A program made the translations under genes and the position numbers. The notes under the pieces were generated by a model. That model had not been told where the DNA came from and did not search any database. It was given only the letters and a program-made list of their open reading frames with translations. Positions 15,370-24,432 of a stretch of 36,781 nucleotides of DNA are shown piece by piece (positions within the stretch are counted from its first letter, which is position 1; each line of letters starts with the position of its first letter). Origin of the DNA: CAZKDV01 sp964551645 (GTDB lineage: Bacteria; Bacteroidota; Bacteroidia; Bacteroidales; DTU049); assembly GCA_964551645.1 (NCBI GenBank), contig CAZKDV010000011.1, forward strand, positions 1 to 36,781. Direction: 5' to 3'.

Positions 15370-16714
15370 ATGGAAACAAAAAAAGAGATAAAAATTCTAC
15401 TGTGGATTTTAGTAATTTTTGGAGTAGCATTTTTCTTACCAATAGAGAGTGCAAGGTTTAATACAGCAATAAATGCAACCTTTGATTTGGTGAAATGGTA
15501 CGCAAGGGAGCATGTAGTATTATGCTTGCTACCTGCTTTTTTTTATTGCAGGTGTGATTTCGGTTTTTATTAGTCAGGGTTCGATATTGCAATACTTTGG
15601 AGCAAATGCCAAGAAATGGTTGGCATATACTGTTGCAGCTATTTCGGGATCGATTTTAGCAGTTTGCAGTTGTACAATTCTACCTCTTTTTTCAAGTATT
15701 CATAAACGGGGTGCAGGTTTAGGTCCAGCAATTGCATTTCTATATTCTGGTCCTGCCATTAATATTTTAGCTATAATTCTAACAGCAAGAATTTTAGGAT
15801 TTGAAATAGGAATAGCCCGAACTATTGGAGCAATCTCTTTTAGTATTATATTAGGATTAATAATGGCATTTATTTATAGAAAAGAAGAAAAAATAAAAAA
15901 AGAAGAACAGATGCATATCCAATTACCACTCGAACGCCGACCTATGTGGCAAACATCATTTCACTTTTTTACACTCGTTTTTATTTTTGTTTTTGTTAAC
16001 TGGGGCAGTCCTGCAATAGGTGACAATTCAAGTATTTGGTACTATTTATGGGCTTACAAATGGTATATAACAGGATTTTTCTCCTTGATGCTAGGATATT
16101 CTTTAATACGCATCTTAAAAATTAAATGGCAGTGGGTATTACTAGCAACACTAGCAACAACTATATCAGCTTTATTATCATCAAATTTTATAGAAAATAC
16201 AAAATTTGCTCCTCTTGTTCCAATGTTAGTAGGAATTGCATCACTTAGCGCAATAACTCTATTGGATAAAGAAAGCTATGAAAACAAGGAATGGACAATA
16301 TCTTCTTGGGGGTTTGCTAAGCAAATTTTACCTTTACTTGCTATTGGCGTAGTAACAGCAGGATTTTTACTTGGATCAACACATGATGGACAAACCATTG
16401 CTGGGGTTATTCCTAATGAATGGATACAATGGTTAGTGGGTGGGAACTCCATATTTTCAAATTTCTTTGCTTCATTTATTGGAGCATTTATGTATTTTGC
16501 CACACTTACCGAAGTCCCTATTTTACAAGGGTTAATTGCTTCGGGTATGGGTAAGGGTCCAGCATTGGCATTGTTATTAGCAGGTCCTTCACTATCACTA
16601 CCTAATATGTTGGTAATTCGTGATGTACTTGGGATCCAGAAAACTGTTGTGTATGTTGGCTTAGTCATTGTAATGGCAACAATTTCAGGATTAATTTATG
16701 GCAGTTTATTTTAA
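15370..16714 (+). CDS. ArsP/YraQ-type permease, interrupted by a frameshift
   Basis: The reading frame that starts at 15370 (METKKEIKILLWILV) covers the first helix and a half, then shifts in a run of eight T at 15537-15544 and stops at 15573. The rest continues in another frame to TAA 16714. With seven T the join reads PAFFIAGVISVFISQG, a smooth permease sequence of 447 residues. Family marks are AVCSCTILPLFSSIHKRGAG, GLGPAIAFLYSGPAIN in the first half and GKGPALALLLAGPSLSLPNM in the second, matching the DUF318/ArsP_1 family. Some members export trivalent organoarsenicals. The cause may be a real mutation, transcriptional slippage on T8, or an assembly error. If real and not rescued, the pump is lost. 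Confidence 0.8.
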
Positions 16715-16924
16715 CCCAGATTACGCATTTGAGTTTTAAATTCATGTATAATTTATTGATAACAAAAACTTTACAATGATTTTTGAATAAAAAATCTCTA
16801 ACGCTACGCATTAGAAAAATATCAATTTTACTTACTAACTATATATCAATAATTTATAATTGTATTTTTCTGTCTCATAATATAGATTTAACCAAAAAAA
16901 ATTCCTATTGCATAATCTGTGGTT
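16713..16924. mobile_element. 212-bp segment with imperfect terminal inverted repeats (MITE-like scar)
   Basis: The left end reads AACCCAGATTACGCA and the right end, on the other strand, AACCACAGATTATGCA: the same core with one base inserted and one changed. Both are followed inward by T-rich sequence. The left end overlaps the permease stop codon. There is no open reading frame inside, and no clear target duplication beyond TTAA at each edge. An imperfect palindrome CTAACGC-TAC-GCATTAG lies within, at about 16798-16814. This could be a small non-autonomous element or the end scars of a lost IS; identity is not known. Confidence 0.4.
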
Positions 16925-17257
16925 TAAGCACAAAATAGTAAAAACAGTATTTAAAGACTATATATTAACCCCCTTGTGCATTTGAAAAGCAAATGAAAAA
17001 ATTGTTCAATTTCCCGAAATAATTCGGAAATTCATCGGATTTGAGTAATTTGAAGTTATTGCTATGAACTAGATTAATTCATGCAACAAATATACAATTT
17101 TTATTAATGTAAATTAGCTGTATTAAATTGCTTAATTTATCAAACAATGAAATTTGTTTTTAGTTTATTATAAATTCCAAATATTTTGGAATGGTTTACT
17201 TTTTTTAGGTCAAGAAATTAGGGTAGGGAGCAATGTAGTTGAAAGCCCTAAAATTAT
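16925..17257. other. Intergenic region with two hairpins, no gene
   Basis: AT-rich DNA without a supported reading frame. It holds an imperfect palindrome at 17008-17032 (AATTTCC/GAA...TTC/GGAAATT, one unpaired C) and the perfect hairpin at 17174-17192 listed separately. No coding remnant could be recognised on either strand. Confidence 0.5.
17174..17192. terminator. Hairpin ATTCCAAA-TAT-TTTGGAAT downstream of the esterase operon
   Basis: A perfect 8-base stem with a 3-base loop, 65 bases beyond the end of the minus-strand operon. A T-run follows on the plus side only (about 17200-17206), so its use as a terminator for the minus strand is uncertain. Confidence 0.35.
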
Positions 17258-18895
17258 CTAATTTATTAGTTTTTTTGGTGTATTGTTGATTAATCCTATA
17301 TCATTTTTTACGACTGCACTAATATGCTTATTGGAAACATTGTTAAACCACACAACTTTTACTCTTTTTCTATCCTTTGAGTATTCAATTATTTTCCCGC
17401 CTTTAATATCCCAATTTACTTCATATTGTTTTTTGCATTTAATTGAATAAGTTGCTATGTCATCATCTTTTTGAAATGTATTTTTTCCAATAACTATTGG
17501 TTGATGGTCGTGCAGTAAAATATCAAGCATGAAATTATGTATGTGCTGATTAATTTGCTCCATTTTATAGTTGTCTAATTGCCCTTGAGAATCTAATTGA
17601 GGGTCGTGTCCGGAGTTTTTAAGAGTAACTAGTGTTGATGGCAATTTTAGCTTGTTCATCTGCTGGTGTATTGCGTTTGAACCATATATTTTACGAGAGA
17701 AAAATGAAGAAATTTCGGTACTAATATTAGCAAATGGATAATCGTAGTCAAATGGGATTATCGGGTCGGCATCGCCGTGAATATGTAAAATAGGTATTGA
17801 GTCTTGAGCTTCAATGATTTCAATATCCGTAAGTCCGCCCCACATATTAATAACCCCTTTAAGCGAAAAATAATTTTGATACTGATTTCCGCTACAGTCT
17901 AAGCATCCCAAATCATCTTGAATTAAAGGGATTCCTTTTATACTCGAATAAGAATTATAGTCTTTCATAAAAGCTGTTTTCATGGCAATAAAACCTCCTG
18001 CACTATTGCCTGCAACAAAGATATTATCTGTGTCAATCTTATATAGGTTTGAATAGTTTACAAGATACCTTATTGCTGCTCTTGTATCTTGAATGCCTCT
18101 GTATATGCTTCTTTCTAATAATGAATAACTTCCCGGTAAAAATAAATAACCCAGTCTATAATTAATCGAAGCTACAACAAATCCTCTGTGTACAAGATAT
18201 TGAGCAATAGATTGCATAGTTTCAGATTTTTTATCTCCAATTATAAATGCACCTCCATGCACTAAGACTAATAAGGGGCGTTTGCTAATAGTATCACCTA
18301 TGGGCATGTATAAATCTAAATCAAGTTGATGTTCTTTTGGGATTATAGATTTCATAAGATTTTTAGAAACATCAAGAATAATACCTCCATAATCGTCTTC
18401 TTTCACTCTATCTACAACCTTTGAAACATAATAGCCTTTAGCTTTTCCGAAACTAATTTCGCGGTCTCTAATTTTGCTAAATATAGCGTCTTTGTATCTA
18501 TTAACAAATCTATGTTTTGCAATCGGTTCTTCCTTTGTAAAGTCAAGAGTTTTCTTTTTGTAAACTATGCTAAAACCTGTGTCATGTCTTTTTATTTTAT
18601 TTTTAATCCTATATTTTTTGTTTTCAGTTTCAATAATGATATTTGACTTTCTTTTTTGAACTGTGAAAGGAATATATTCTGTTAATGCTTTGCCATTGTA
18701 TATGAAAAAACCGCCCTTAACAATTGGCTCAGTACTATTAAATTCTATATACAATGTTTTGTTTTCATCTATTTTGCTGTAATAATATCTATTTAATTCA
18801 AAAACTGAAAAATCTATTTTTTGTTTTTGGCAAGTGCAAGAAATGAAAATACTTGTACTAATAATGAATAAAAAGATAATATATCGGGATTTCAT
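17258..18895 (-). CDS. Alpha/beta-hydrolase (esterase/lipase-like) lipoprotein with C-terminal PKD-like domain
   Basis: A 545-residue lipoprotein: hydrophobic start then FISC with Cys20. Residues 30-130 are an unrecognised beta-rich region. The catalytic domain from about 190 has the oxyanion motif HGGAF (213-217), the nucleophile elbow GNSAG with Ser298, and probable Asp377 (HGDADPIIPF) and His430 (NSGHDPQ). This is the carboxylesterase/acetyl-esterase branch. The last 80 residues (VNWDIKGGKIIEYS, VKVVWFN, VKNDIG) look like the PKD-like fold common in surface proteins of the phylum. Substrate unknown. It starts 16 bases after gldD and is probably cotranscribed with ssb-gldE-gldD, yet it is not a known gliding gene. 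Confidence 0.8.
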   Translation of the reverse strand: MKSRYIIFLFIISTSIFISCTCQKQKIDFSVFELNRYYYSKIDENKTLYIEFNSTEPIVKGGFFIYNGKALTEYIPFTVQKRKSNIIIETENKKYRIKNKIKRHDTGFSIVYKKKTLDFTKEEPIAKHRFVNRYKDAIFSKIRDREISFGKAKGYYVSKVVDRVKEDDYGGIILDVSKNLMKSIIPKEHQLDLDLYMPIGDTISKRPLLVLVHGGAFIIGDKKSETMQSIAQYLVHRGFVVASINYRLGYLFLPGSYSLLERSIYRGIQDTRAAIRYLVNYSNLYKIDTDNIFVAGNSAGGFIAMKTAFMKDYNSYSSIKGIPLIQDDLGCLDCSGNQYQNYFSLKGVINMWGGLTDIEIIEAQDSIPILHIHGDADPIIPFDYDYPFANISTEISSFFSRKIYGSNAIHQQMNKLKLPSTLVTLKNSGHDPQLDSQGQLDNYKMEQINQHIHNFMLDILLHDHQPIVIGKNTFQKDDDIATYSIKCKKQYEVNWDIKGGKIIEYSKDRKRVKVVWFNNVSNKHISAVVKNDIGLINNTPKKLIN

Positions 18896-18911
18896 AAAAA
18901 ATTAGGAATAA

Positions 18912-19514
18912 TTATTTTTTAGCCCACTCCAATGTTTGAATCATTTGCATAATATCTTCATTTACAAAGTCAATAATTGGAGCTATTGAGTCATTATTTG
19001 GTTCGTGTTCAAAATATAATGCACCTCTGACAAAGTGTTGTATGCTGTCAGTTACATAAAATTGCAATGGAGATGCTGCACCAATGCCGTTGATGTAATA
19101 AATTAAACCATAAACTTGGTGTTCTTTATCTGAAAATGGTTTGACTTCTATATCATCAGCTTTTGGAACATGCTTATACACGAAGGTATGTGCATCTTCG
19201 GTATAAGTGTATAAATTCTTGTTTAGAGTGGTATAGCTACAGTGTAGTTTTCCTTGAAAAGTTGGAAATACAATATTGAACCAGATAAAATTATTTACTT
19301 TTTTTTCTGTATCAATTAATACTAATGAGTAGTCAGGTATTTCAAAGGTAAAAGGCAATATAGAATCGAATTTTTGATACTGCTTTTCGGGCAAATCTAA
19401 TCTAAAATATCCTATGGACTTGGGAATTATGTATTCTTTTTTGTGATTACAAGATATAATAAGAATAAAAAAAACTAAAAAAAATAATGGCTTATTTATT
19501 ATCAACTTCTTCAT
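18912..19514 (-). CDS. gldD: Gliding motility lipoprotein GldD
   Basis: A 200-residue lipoprotein with lipobox IISC (Cys22). The mature part starts IPKSIGYFRLDLPEKQYQ, which with PFTFEIPDY and FPTFQGKLHCSY is characteristic of GldD. In Flavobacterium GldD is required for gliding and for stability of the T9SS machinery; in non-gliding Bacteroidales it is retained with T9SS. The start overlaps the end of gldE by 23 bases, indicating translational coupling. The order ssb-gldE-gldD is a common arrangement in the phylum. Confidence in the name is high; whether this organism glides cannot be told. Confidence 0.92.
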   Translation of the reverse strand: MKKLIINKPLFFLVFFILIISCNHKKEYIIPKSIGYFRLDLPEKQYQKFDSILPFTFEIPDYSLVLIDTEKKVNNFIWFNIVFPTFQGKLHCSYTTLNKNLYTYTEDAHTFVYKHVPKADDIEVKPFSDKEHQVYGLIYYINGIGAASPLQFYVTDSIQHFVRGALYFEHEPNNDSIAPIIDFVNEDIMQMIQTLEWAKK

Positions 19515-20817
19515 TAATTATAACTTTAACTTGTTTTATTCTCCTATTATCTTTTGCAATTATAATAAATTCAATATTGTTAAAACTAATTTTTTGATTT
19601 TGTTCAGGAAATTTTCCTTCAATAGCTAAGATTATTCCTGCCAAAGTTTCTGCATCAGATTTTAGCTCATCAAATGGTTCAAATGGTATTTTTGTGATTT
19701 TACAAAAGTCATTCAAGCTAATTTTGCCGTCAAATAAGTAAGTGTTTTTTGAAATTTGCTCATAATTTAAGCTGTCTGATTCGCTATCAAACTCATCGTC
19801 AATTTCTCCCACAATTTCCTCAAGAATGTCTTCCATAGTTACTATTCCAGAGGTTCCACCATATTCATCAACTACAATTGCAATATGATTTTTATTTTTC
19901 TGAAATTCTTTCAAAAGTTCGTTAATCATAAGGTTTTCGGGAACAAAAAATGCAGGTCGAATAAGTTTGTTCCATTGACAATCCTTTTGTTTGCTAACAT
20001 TCGGAAAAACATCTTTTATGTGTAAAACTCCGGTGATATTATCTAAGTTTTCGCTATACACTGGAAATCTGCTATAACCTGTTTCTGAAATAATATTTAG
20101 AATTTCAGAAAATTCTGAATTAGAATCAAGTGCCACAACATCTACTCTTGACTTCATAATTTCGCTTACTTCGAGGTCAGAAAAGTTGAAGATTCCTTTA
20201 ATTAGTTCCTTTTCTTGTTCTTCTTCCGGTTTTGCTTCTGATCGCTCAATTTCATCAGTAAGTTCACTAAAAGTCATTGCATTTTTCTTTACTACTTTTT
20301 CTATTTTCAAGCCTTTTTCAAATAATTTTCTGAAAGGAAAGCTAATGCCCACAAATAATAGATACGGAAGAGCAAGTATTAATGGCTTTTTTGATTGTTT
20401 AATTGTGTATATTGCTATTATTGAGGTCGTATAGTCAAAAATATAAAACAATATTAAGGCGATAATTATTGTAGTTGCAAAAAAGAGTAAAGTGGGAGGA
20501 GACGAATAACAATCAAGAATTATAGAAATAATAAAAGATGTAATAACTCCGACAAAAGTAAGGCTAATGAAAATATCAGCAACATGTATTAATAAACTCG
20601 GGTTATCTGTTTTCTTGATGAAAAGCAATTTCGGTTTTGATAGTTCATTGTCTTCGTATGCAGACGATATGTTAAATACAATTCTTTGACCTAATTTAAG
20701 GATTAAGTAAATAACAAAAAAAACTATTACAATTGTTAAATGCTTAGTTGTTTCAGAGTTTGTAAATAATGAGCAAATTGTATTATTTACACTAAATGAC
20801 GGGTGCGATATTTCCAA
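19492..20817 (-). CDS. gldE: Gliding motility-associated protein GldE (CorC/HlyC-type, CBS domains)
   Basis: A 441-residue membrane protein of the UPF0053/CNNM-type family. Hydrophobic segments lie near residues 25-43, 78-105 and 110-150. A CBS pair covers about 215-335 (EIMKSRVDVVALD, GYSRFPVYSE, DNITGVLHIKDVF, HIAIVVDEYGGTSGIVTMED), and a CorC_HlyC domain is found at the end (DAETLAGIILAIEGKFPE). Position between ssb and gldD identifies it as GldE rather than a general hemolysin-like transporter. GldE is thought to assist GldD. The mutY gene often found upstream in this cluster is absent here; ssb is preceded by the GH3 fusion gene. Confidence 0.92.
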   Translation of the reverse strand: MEISHPSFSVNNTICSLFTNSETTKHLTIVIVFFVIYLILKLGQRIVFNISSAYEDNELSKPKLLFIKKTDNPSLLIHVADIFISLTFVGVITSFIISIILDCYSSPPTLLFFATTIIIALILFYIFDYTTSIIAIYTIKQSKKPLILALPYLLFVGISFPFRKLFEKGLKIEKVVKKNAMTFSELTDEIERSEAKPEEEQEKELIKGIFNFSDLEVSEIMKSRVDVVALDSNSEFSEILNIISETGYSRFPVYSENLDNITGVLHIKDVFPNVSKQKDCQWNKLIRPAFFVPENLMINELLKEFQKNKNHIAIVVDEYGGTSGIVTMEDILEEIVGEIDDEFDSESDSLNYEQISKNTYLFDGKISLNDFCKITKIPFEPFDELKSDAETLAGIILAIEGKFPEQNQKISFNNIEFIIIAKDNRRIKQVKVIINEEVDNK

Positions 20818-20851
20818 GGTTGTTAGAATTTAATTCTACAAATTATCAATA

Positions 20852-21274
20852 TTAGAATGGCAAATCGTCTTCTACAGAATTATCATTCATTGAAGGAGAG
20901 ATATCTGGTTCTTGTGCGTTGTTTCCACTAATTTGTTCACTATCTCGTTTGCTACCTAGCATAATAAAATTATCTACTCTAACTTCAGTAATATACTTTT
21001 TTACGCCATGTTCGTCGTCCCAACTTCTAGTTTTGAGTTTGCCTTCAATATATATAGGCATTCCTTTATCTAAATATTTTTCGGCAATTTCCGCAAGGTT
21101 TCCCCAAATAACTATATTGTGCCATTCAGTAACATCAACTCTTTCGCCTGTTTTGCTTTTGTATGATTCAGTTGTTGCGAGTGAAAAAGATGCTCTTTTC
21201 ATATCTCCATCAACTCTCATTTCAGGTTTTTTTCCTAAATTTCCTATTAAAATAACTTTATTTAATCCTCTCAT
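20852..21274 (-). CDS. ssb: Single-stranded DNA-binding protein
   Basis: A 140-residue OB-fold protein. The start MRGLNKVILIGNLGKKPEMR, TEWHNIVIWGNLAEIAEKYL and KGMPIYIEGKLKTRSW are standard SSB motifs. The tail ends in DDLPF, the acidic tip that recruits replication and repair partners. It is the first gene of the ssb-gldE-gldD-esterase run, 34 bases ahead of gldE. A -7-like box lies 14 bases upstream of the ATG. Confidence 0.96.
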   Translation of the reverse strand: MRGLNKVILIGNLGKKPEMRVDGDMKRASFSLATTESYKSKTGERVDVTEWHNIVIWGNLAEIAEKYLDKGMPIYIEGKLKTRSWDDEHGVKKYITEVRVDNFIMLGSKRDSEQISGNNAQEPDISPSMNDNSVEDDLPF

Positions 21275-21287
21275 GTCTTTTTTTTTA

Positions 21288-21295
21288 CAAATATA
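21288..21295 (-). promoter_or_regulatory. -7 promoter box for ssb-gldE-gldD
   Basis: On the minus strand the sequence is TATATTTG, matching TAnnTTTG, just upstream of the ssb ATG. A -33 element is not evident. Confidence 0.4.
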
Positions 21296-21326
21296 TATAA
21301 TATTTTTATTAGATTATTGTCTTTTT

Positions 21327-24290
21327 TTAATAAACATTAATTGCTTGGTATGCAAGTTGGTGTACTTTGCTTCTTATATTTAATTTTAATAATTTTTTAT
21401 TTTCTGCGTTAGGGTAAATGCGATTTGACAAAAACACAAGCGTAAGATTATATTTTGGGTCTGACCATGCAAAAGTACCTGTAAATCCCGTGTGTCCGAA
21501 ACTTTGTGGAGATGCTTCATCAGCACAACTGCCGACACCTTTTACATTTGTTGGTTTGTCAAAGCCGAGTCCTCTTCTGTTGTTAGGATATTGTTTCATA
21601 GTAAACATTTCAACTGTAACTGAGTCAATATACCTTTTTTCATTATAAATTCCTTTATTTAAAAATAATTGCATCATAACTGCTACATCCATAGCATTGC
21701 CAAAAAGTCCGGCATGTCCCGAAATTCCACCACATAATGCTGCACCTTGGTCGTGAACAAAGCCATGTATAAGTTGATTGCGAAACTCATTATCCATCTC
21801 AGTAGGAACAATATGCGAAATATCAATTGTTTTTCTTGGATTATAAACAAGACTGTTGATGTTCATTGGTTCATAGAAAGTTGTTCTAACAAATTCTTCA
21901 AATGGAGTATTTGTTAGTTTTTCAATTATTAATGGGAATATGTAATATCCAATATCGCTATATAAATACTTTTTTTTGCCAATTGTACATTCAGAAAAAA
22001 TCTTGAAAATTGTATCTTTATATGATTCTTTGATGAATAGATTATCCGCTATTTGTAATGGAAACTCTGGACTATGTGTTTGAGATAAAAATATTTGTCT
22101 AATAGAATCAGATTGTACAAAAGTTTTATGAAAAGGAATCCAAGCTGGAAGTCCACTTTGATGTACCAATATTTCCTTTAATTTGACACCTCCTATGGGA
22201 GTTCCTTTAAATTGAGGTAGGTATGATTCAATTGTAGCTTGTAATGAAATAATGTTTTTGTCAAAAAGATACATTATGGCAGCTGTTGTTGCACAAAGTT
22301 TTGTTAAAGAGGCAAGGTCGTAAACATCGGTCAAATCTACAGGTGTTTGCTTGTCGTAAGTATGATAACCGTATGCTTTATGAAAAAATACTTTCCCATG
22401 TTGAGCAATTAGCAATTGACAACCGGGCATAGCTTGTTGAACAATAGCATCTTCAATTAATTCATCAATTTTTTTTAAAGCACTAGTGTTTATATTGAGT
22501 TCAGAAGGTAGAACTCTTTCTAAACCGTTTGTTTCATTATAGCTTATACCTGATTTACATGGAAAACTATTAGTACTTACAGGAAGTTTGCCTTTGGGGA
22601 TAAGTTCCCCCATAATAATGTTTGCCATTGCTCGTTCGGACTCTTCAACTTCTTCATATCCAACTATTACAGAAGCAAAGTGTGAAATATTATTAATAAC
22701 ATTCAGGCTATAAGGATTTCCAAATAAAATTAAAGCAGTTTTGTTTTTATCTTGAAGGGCTGTAGTTAATTTTACAATTTGATTGTTTAATCCGTATTTT
22801 TTTGCAGAAGAATTGGTCATTCCGTAAATGCAAATTATTACTTTATCAAATTGCTTTGTATTAGTTTTTAATTGCTCAATTTCTGCATCTGATGGTGTTG
22901 ATGAAACTTCAATATGCTTATATTTTAGATGCTGTTGCATAGTTTGATGAAAATAGTTTTCTCCTTTTTTTCCAATGCTAATAACTGCACAAGATGATTT
23001 TTCATTAGGATTTAAAGGCAAAAAGTAATTTCTATTAGTAAGCATAGTATGGGCATTACTAAATATTTCAAACATAAAATCAGATATAATACTATCATTT
23101 AGTTCATTAACTATATTTGTTTCTTTATATTTTTTTGTTTGTTGTTCATTAATATATAAGTATTTCATTTTAAGCACTTTGCGACACTTATTATCAATAA
23201 AATCTTCTGTTATCTTTCCAAGTTTAATAGCTTTCACTATGGTGTCTATCACGCTTTGTGGTTCTTGTGGCATTAACAAAATGTCATTACCGGCTAAAAG
23301 TGCTTTTATTCCAATTTCTGCAGGAGTAAAATTTGCAGCAACGCCTTTCATGCCTAATGCATCTGTCATTATAAGTCCTTGATAGCCTAATTTTTCTATA
23401 AGTAAAGATGTTATAACATTGTAAGAAAGCGAGCTTGGAAGCTGAGGAGTGCTATCAATAGCGTTAACATGCAAGTGAGCATTCATTATTCCGGGAATAC
23501 CGTATTTAATAAGTTCTTTGAAAGGATATAGGTGTATAGAGTCAATTTCCTCATAGCTATCTTTAATAACTGGAAGCTGGTGATGCGAATCAGCCTTAGT
23601 GTTGCCATGTCCGGGAAAATGTTTCGCTACCGCAATAATATCTGCTTCATTCATTCCCATGTAGTAAGCAATTGCTTTTGTAGCTACATTTTCTCTGTCT
23701 TCTCCAAATGAACGATAATTAATGACAGGATTGCTTGGTTCACAGTTTACATCAGCATCAGGAGCCATGTTCATATTAAATCCCATTCTTTTACATTGCA
23801 AACCTACATGGTATCCATATTGTTTAATTAATTCGTTGTCCGTAATTGCCCCCAAGGTCATAGCTTTAGGAAGGTTCCTAATACTATCAACACGCATGGA
23901 AACACCCCATTCTCCATCAATTGCTACCCATAGTGGTACTTCTGACTTACTATTAAATCTGTTAATGATTTTTGTCATTTCAGTAGGTTCGCCTCTAAAT
24001 AACAATATTCCACCAATTTGCTTTTCATTTACCCATTTGTCTATACTTTTATAATAATATTCGTTTTTTTTAGGGTAAACATCTAGTATGATTAGTTGTG
24101 CAATTTTTTGTTCTAAATTAAGAGTTTGCATGATTGAATCGGCATACAAATTACTTAGAATGTCTTGCATTATTTTTTCTTTGTTGTGCGAGTATGTTTG
24201 TGTAGGACTTTTGATATTTCTTTCGTAAAGAGGAAATAGAAAAAACACAATAAGCAACAAATAAACACTATTTAATTTTATAAAATTCAT
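21327..24290 (-). CDS. GH3 beta-N-acetylhexosaminidase fused to a beta-lactamase-type serine hydrolase
   Basis: A 987-residue envelope protein with an N-terminal hydrophobic segment (IKLNSVYLLLIVFFLFP). The GH3 domain (about 50-390) carries the NagZ-type motif KHFPGHGNTKADSHH at about 223 and the nucleophile region IMTDALGM near residue 310. Residues 410-580 are the GH3 C-terminal layer. The last 370 residues are a class C beta-lactamase-like domain with SLTK (about 661), YSDIGY in the YxN position and HTGFTG in the KTG position. Such fusions are common in Bacteroidota and likely act on peptidoglycan fragments, combining glycan and peptide or ester cleavage. The ATG at 24290 is preferred over a GTG at 24320. 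A -7-like CAAACTTA complement lies at 24363. Confidence 0.9.
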   Translation of the reverse strand: MNFIKLNSVYLLLIVFFLFPLYERNIKSPTQTYSHNKEKIMQDILSNLYADSIMQTLNLEQKIAQLIILDVYPKKNEYYYKSIDKWVNEKQIGGILLFRGEPTEMTKIINRFNSKSEVPLWVAIDGEWGVSMRVDSIRNLPKAMTLGAITDNELIKQYGYHVGLQCKRMGFNMNMAPDADVNCEPSNPVINYRSFGEDRENVATKAIAYYMGMNEADIIAVAKHFPGHGNTKADSHHQLPVIKDSYEEIDSIHLYPFKELIKYGIPGIMNAHLHVNAIDSTPQLPSSLSYNVITSLLIEKLGYQGLIMTDALGMKGVAANFTPAEIGIKALLAGNDILLMPQEPQSVIDTIVKAIKLGKITEDFIDNKCRKVLKMKYLYINEQQTKKYKETNIVNELNDSIISDFMFEIFSNAHTMLTNRNYFLPLNPNEKSSCAVISIGKKGENYFHQTMQQHLKYKHIEVSSTPSDAEIEQLKTNTKQFDKVIICIYGMTNSSAKKYGLNNQIVKLTTALQDKNKTALILFGNPYSLNVINNISHFASVIVGYEEVEESERAMANIIMGELIPKGKLPVSTNSFPCKSGISYNETNGLERVLPSELNINTSALKKIDELIEDAIVQQAMPGCQLLIAQHGKVFFHKAYGYHTYDKQTPVDLTDVYDLASLTKLCATTAAIMYLFDKNIISLQATIESYLPQFKGTPIGGVKLKEILVHQSGLPAWIPFHKTFVQSDSIRQIFLSQTHSPEFPLQIADNLFIKESYKDTIFKIFSECTIGKKKYLYSDIGYYIFPLIIEKLTNTPFEEFVRTTFYEPMNINSLVYNPRKTIDISHIVPTEMDNEFRNQLIHGFVHDQGAALCGGISGHAGLFGNAMDVAVMMQLFLNKGIYNEKRYIDSVTVEMFTMKQYPNNRRGLGFDKPTNVKGVGSCADEASPQSFGHTGFTGTFAWSDPKYNLTLVFLSNRIYPNAENKKLLKLNIRSKVHQLAYQAINVY

Positions 24291-24432
24291 AAATCTACGG
24301 ATCTTGGATAACTTATTCACGGTTGCATCAATTGCATGTTAGATACAAGTAAGATACATTTGCAAACTTACTAATTTTTAGACTTAATTAGTTTTTGTTT
24401 TTCAAAAAAAACTATATTTAACAATAAACCTA

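Noticed and set aside
15370..15573. A separate 67-residue membrane protein
   Set aside because: Its last residues come from reading past the T8 run in the wrong frame; the other frame continues the same permease, so it is the first part of one gene.
16276..16668. Minus-strand open frame of 130 codons opposite the permease
   Set aside because: Antisense to conserved permease motifs and with no family features.
16798..16814. Palindrome CTAACGCTACGCATTAG as a terminator
   Set aside because: A 7-base stem with one mismatch and a 3-base loop, with no T-run on the plus side; more likely part of the inverted-repeat segment.
20919..21383. Plus-strand open frame of 154 codons opposite ssb
   Set aside because: Overlaps the certain ssb gene; the sequence is low-complexity hydrophobic and typical of the complement of a coding strand.
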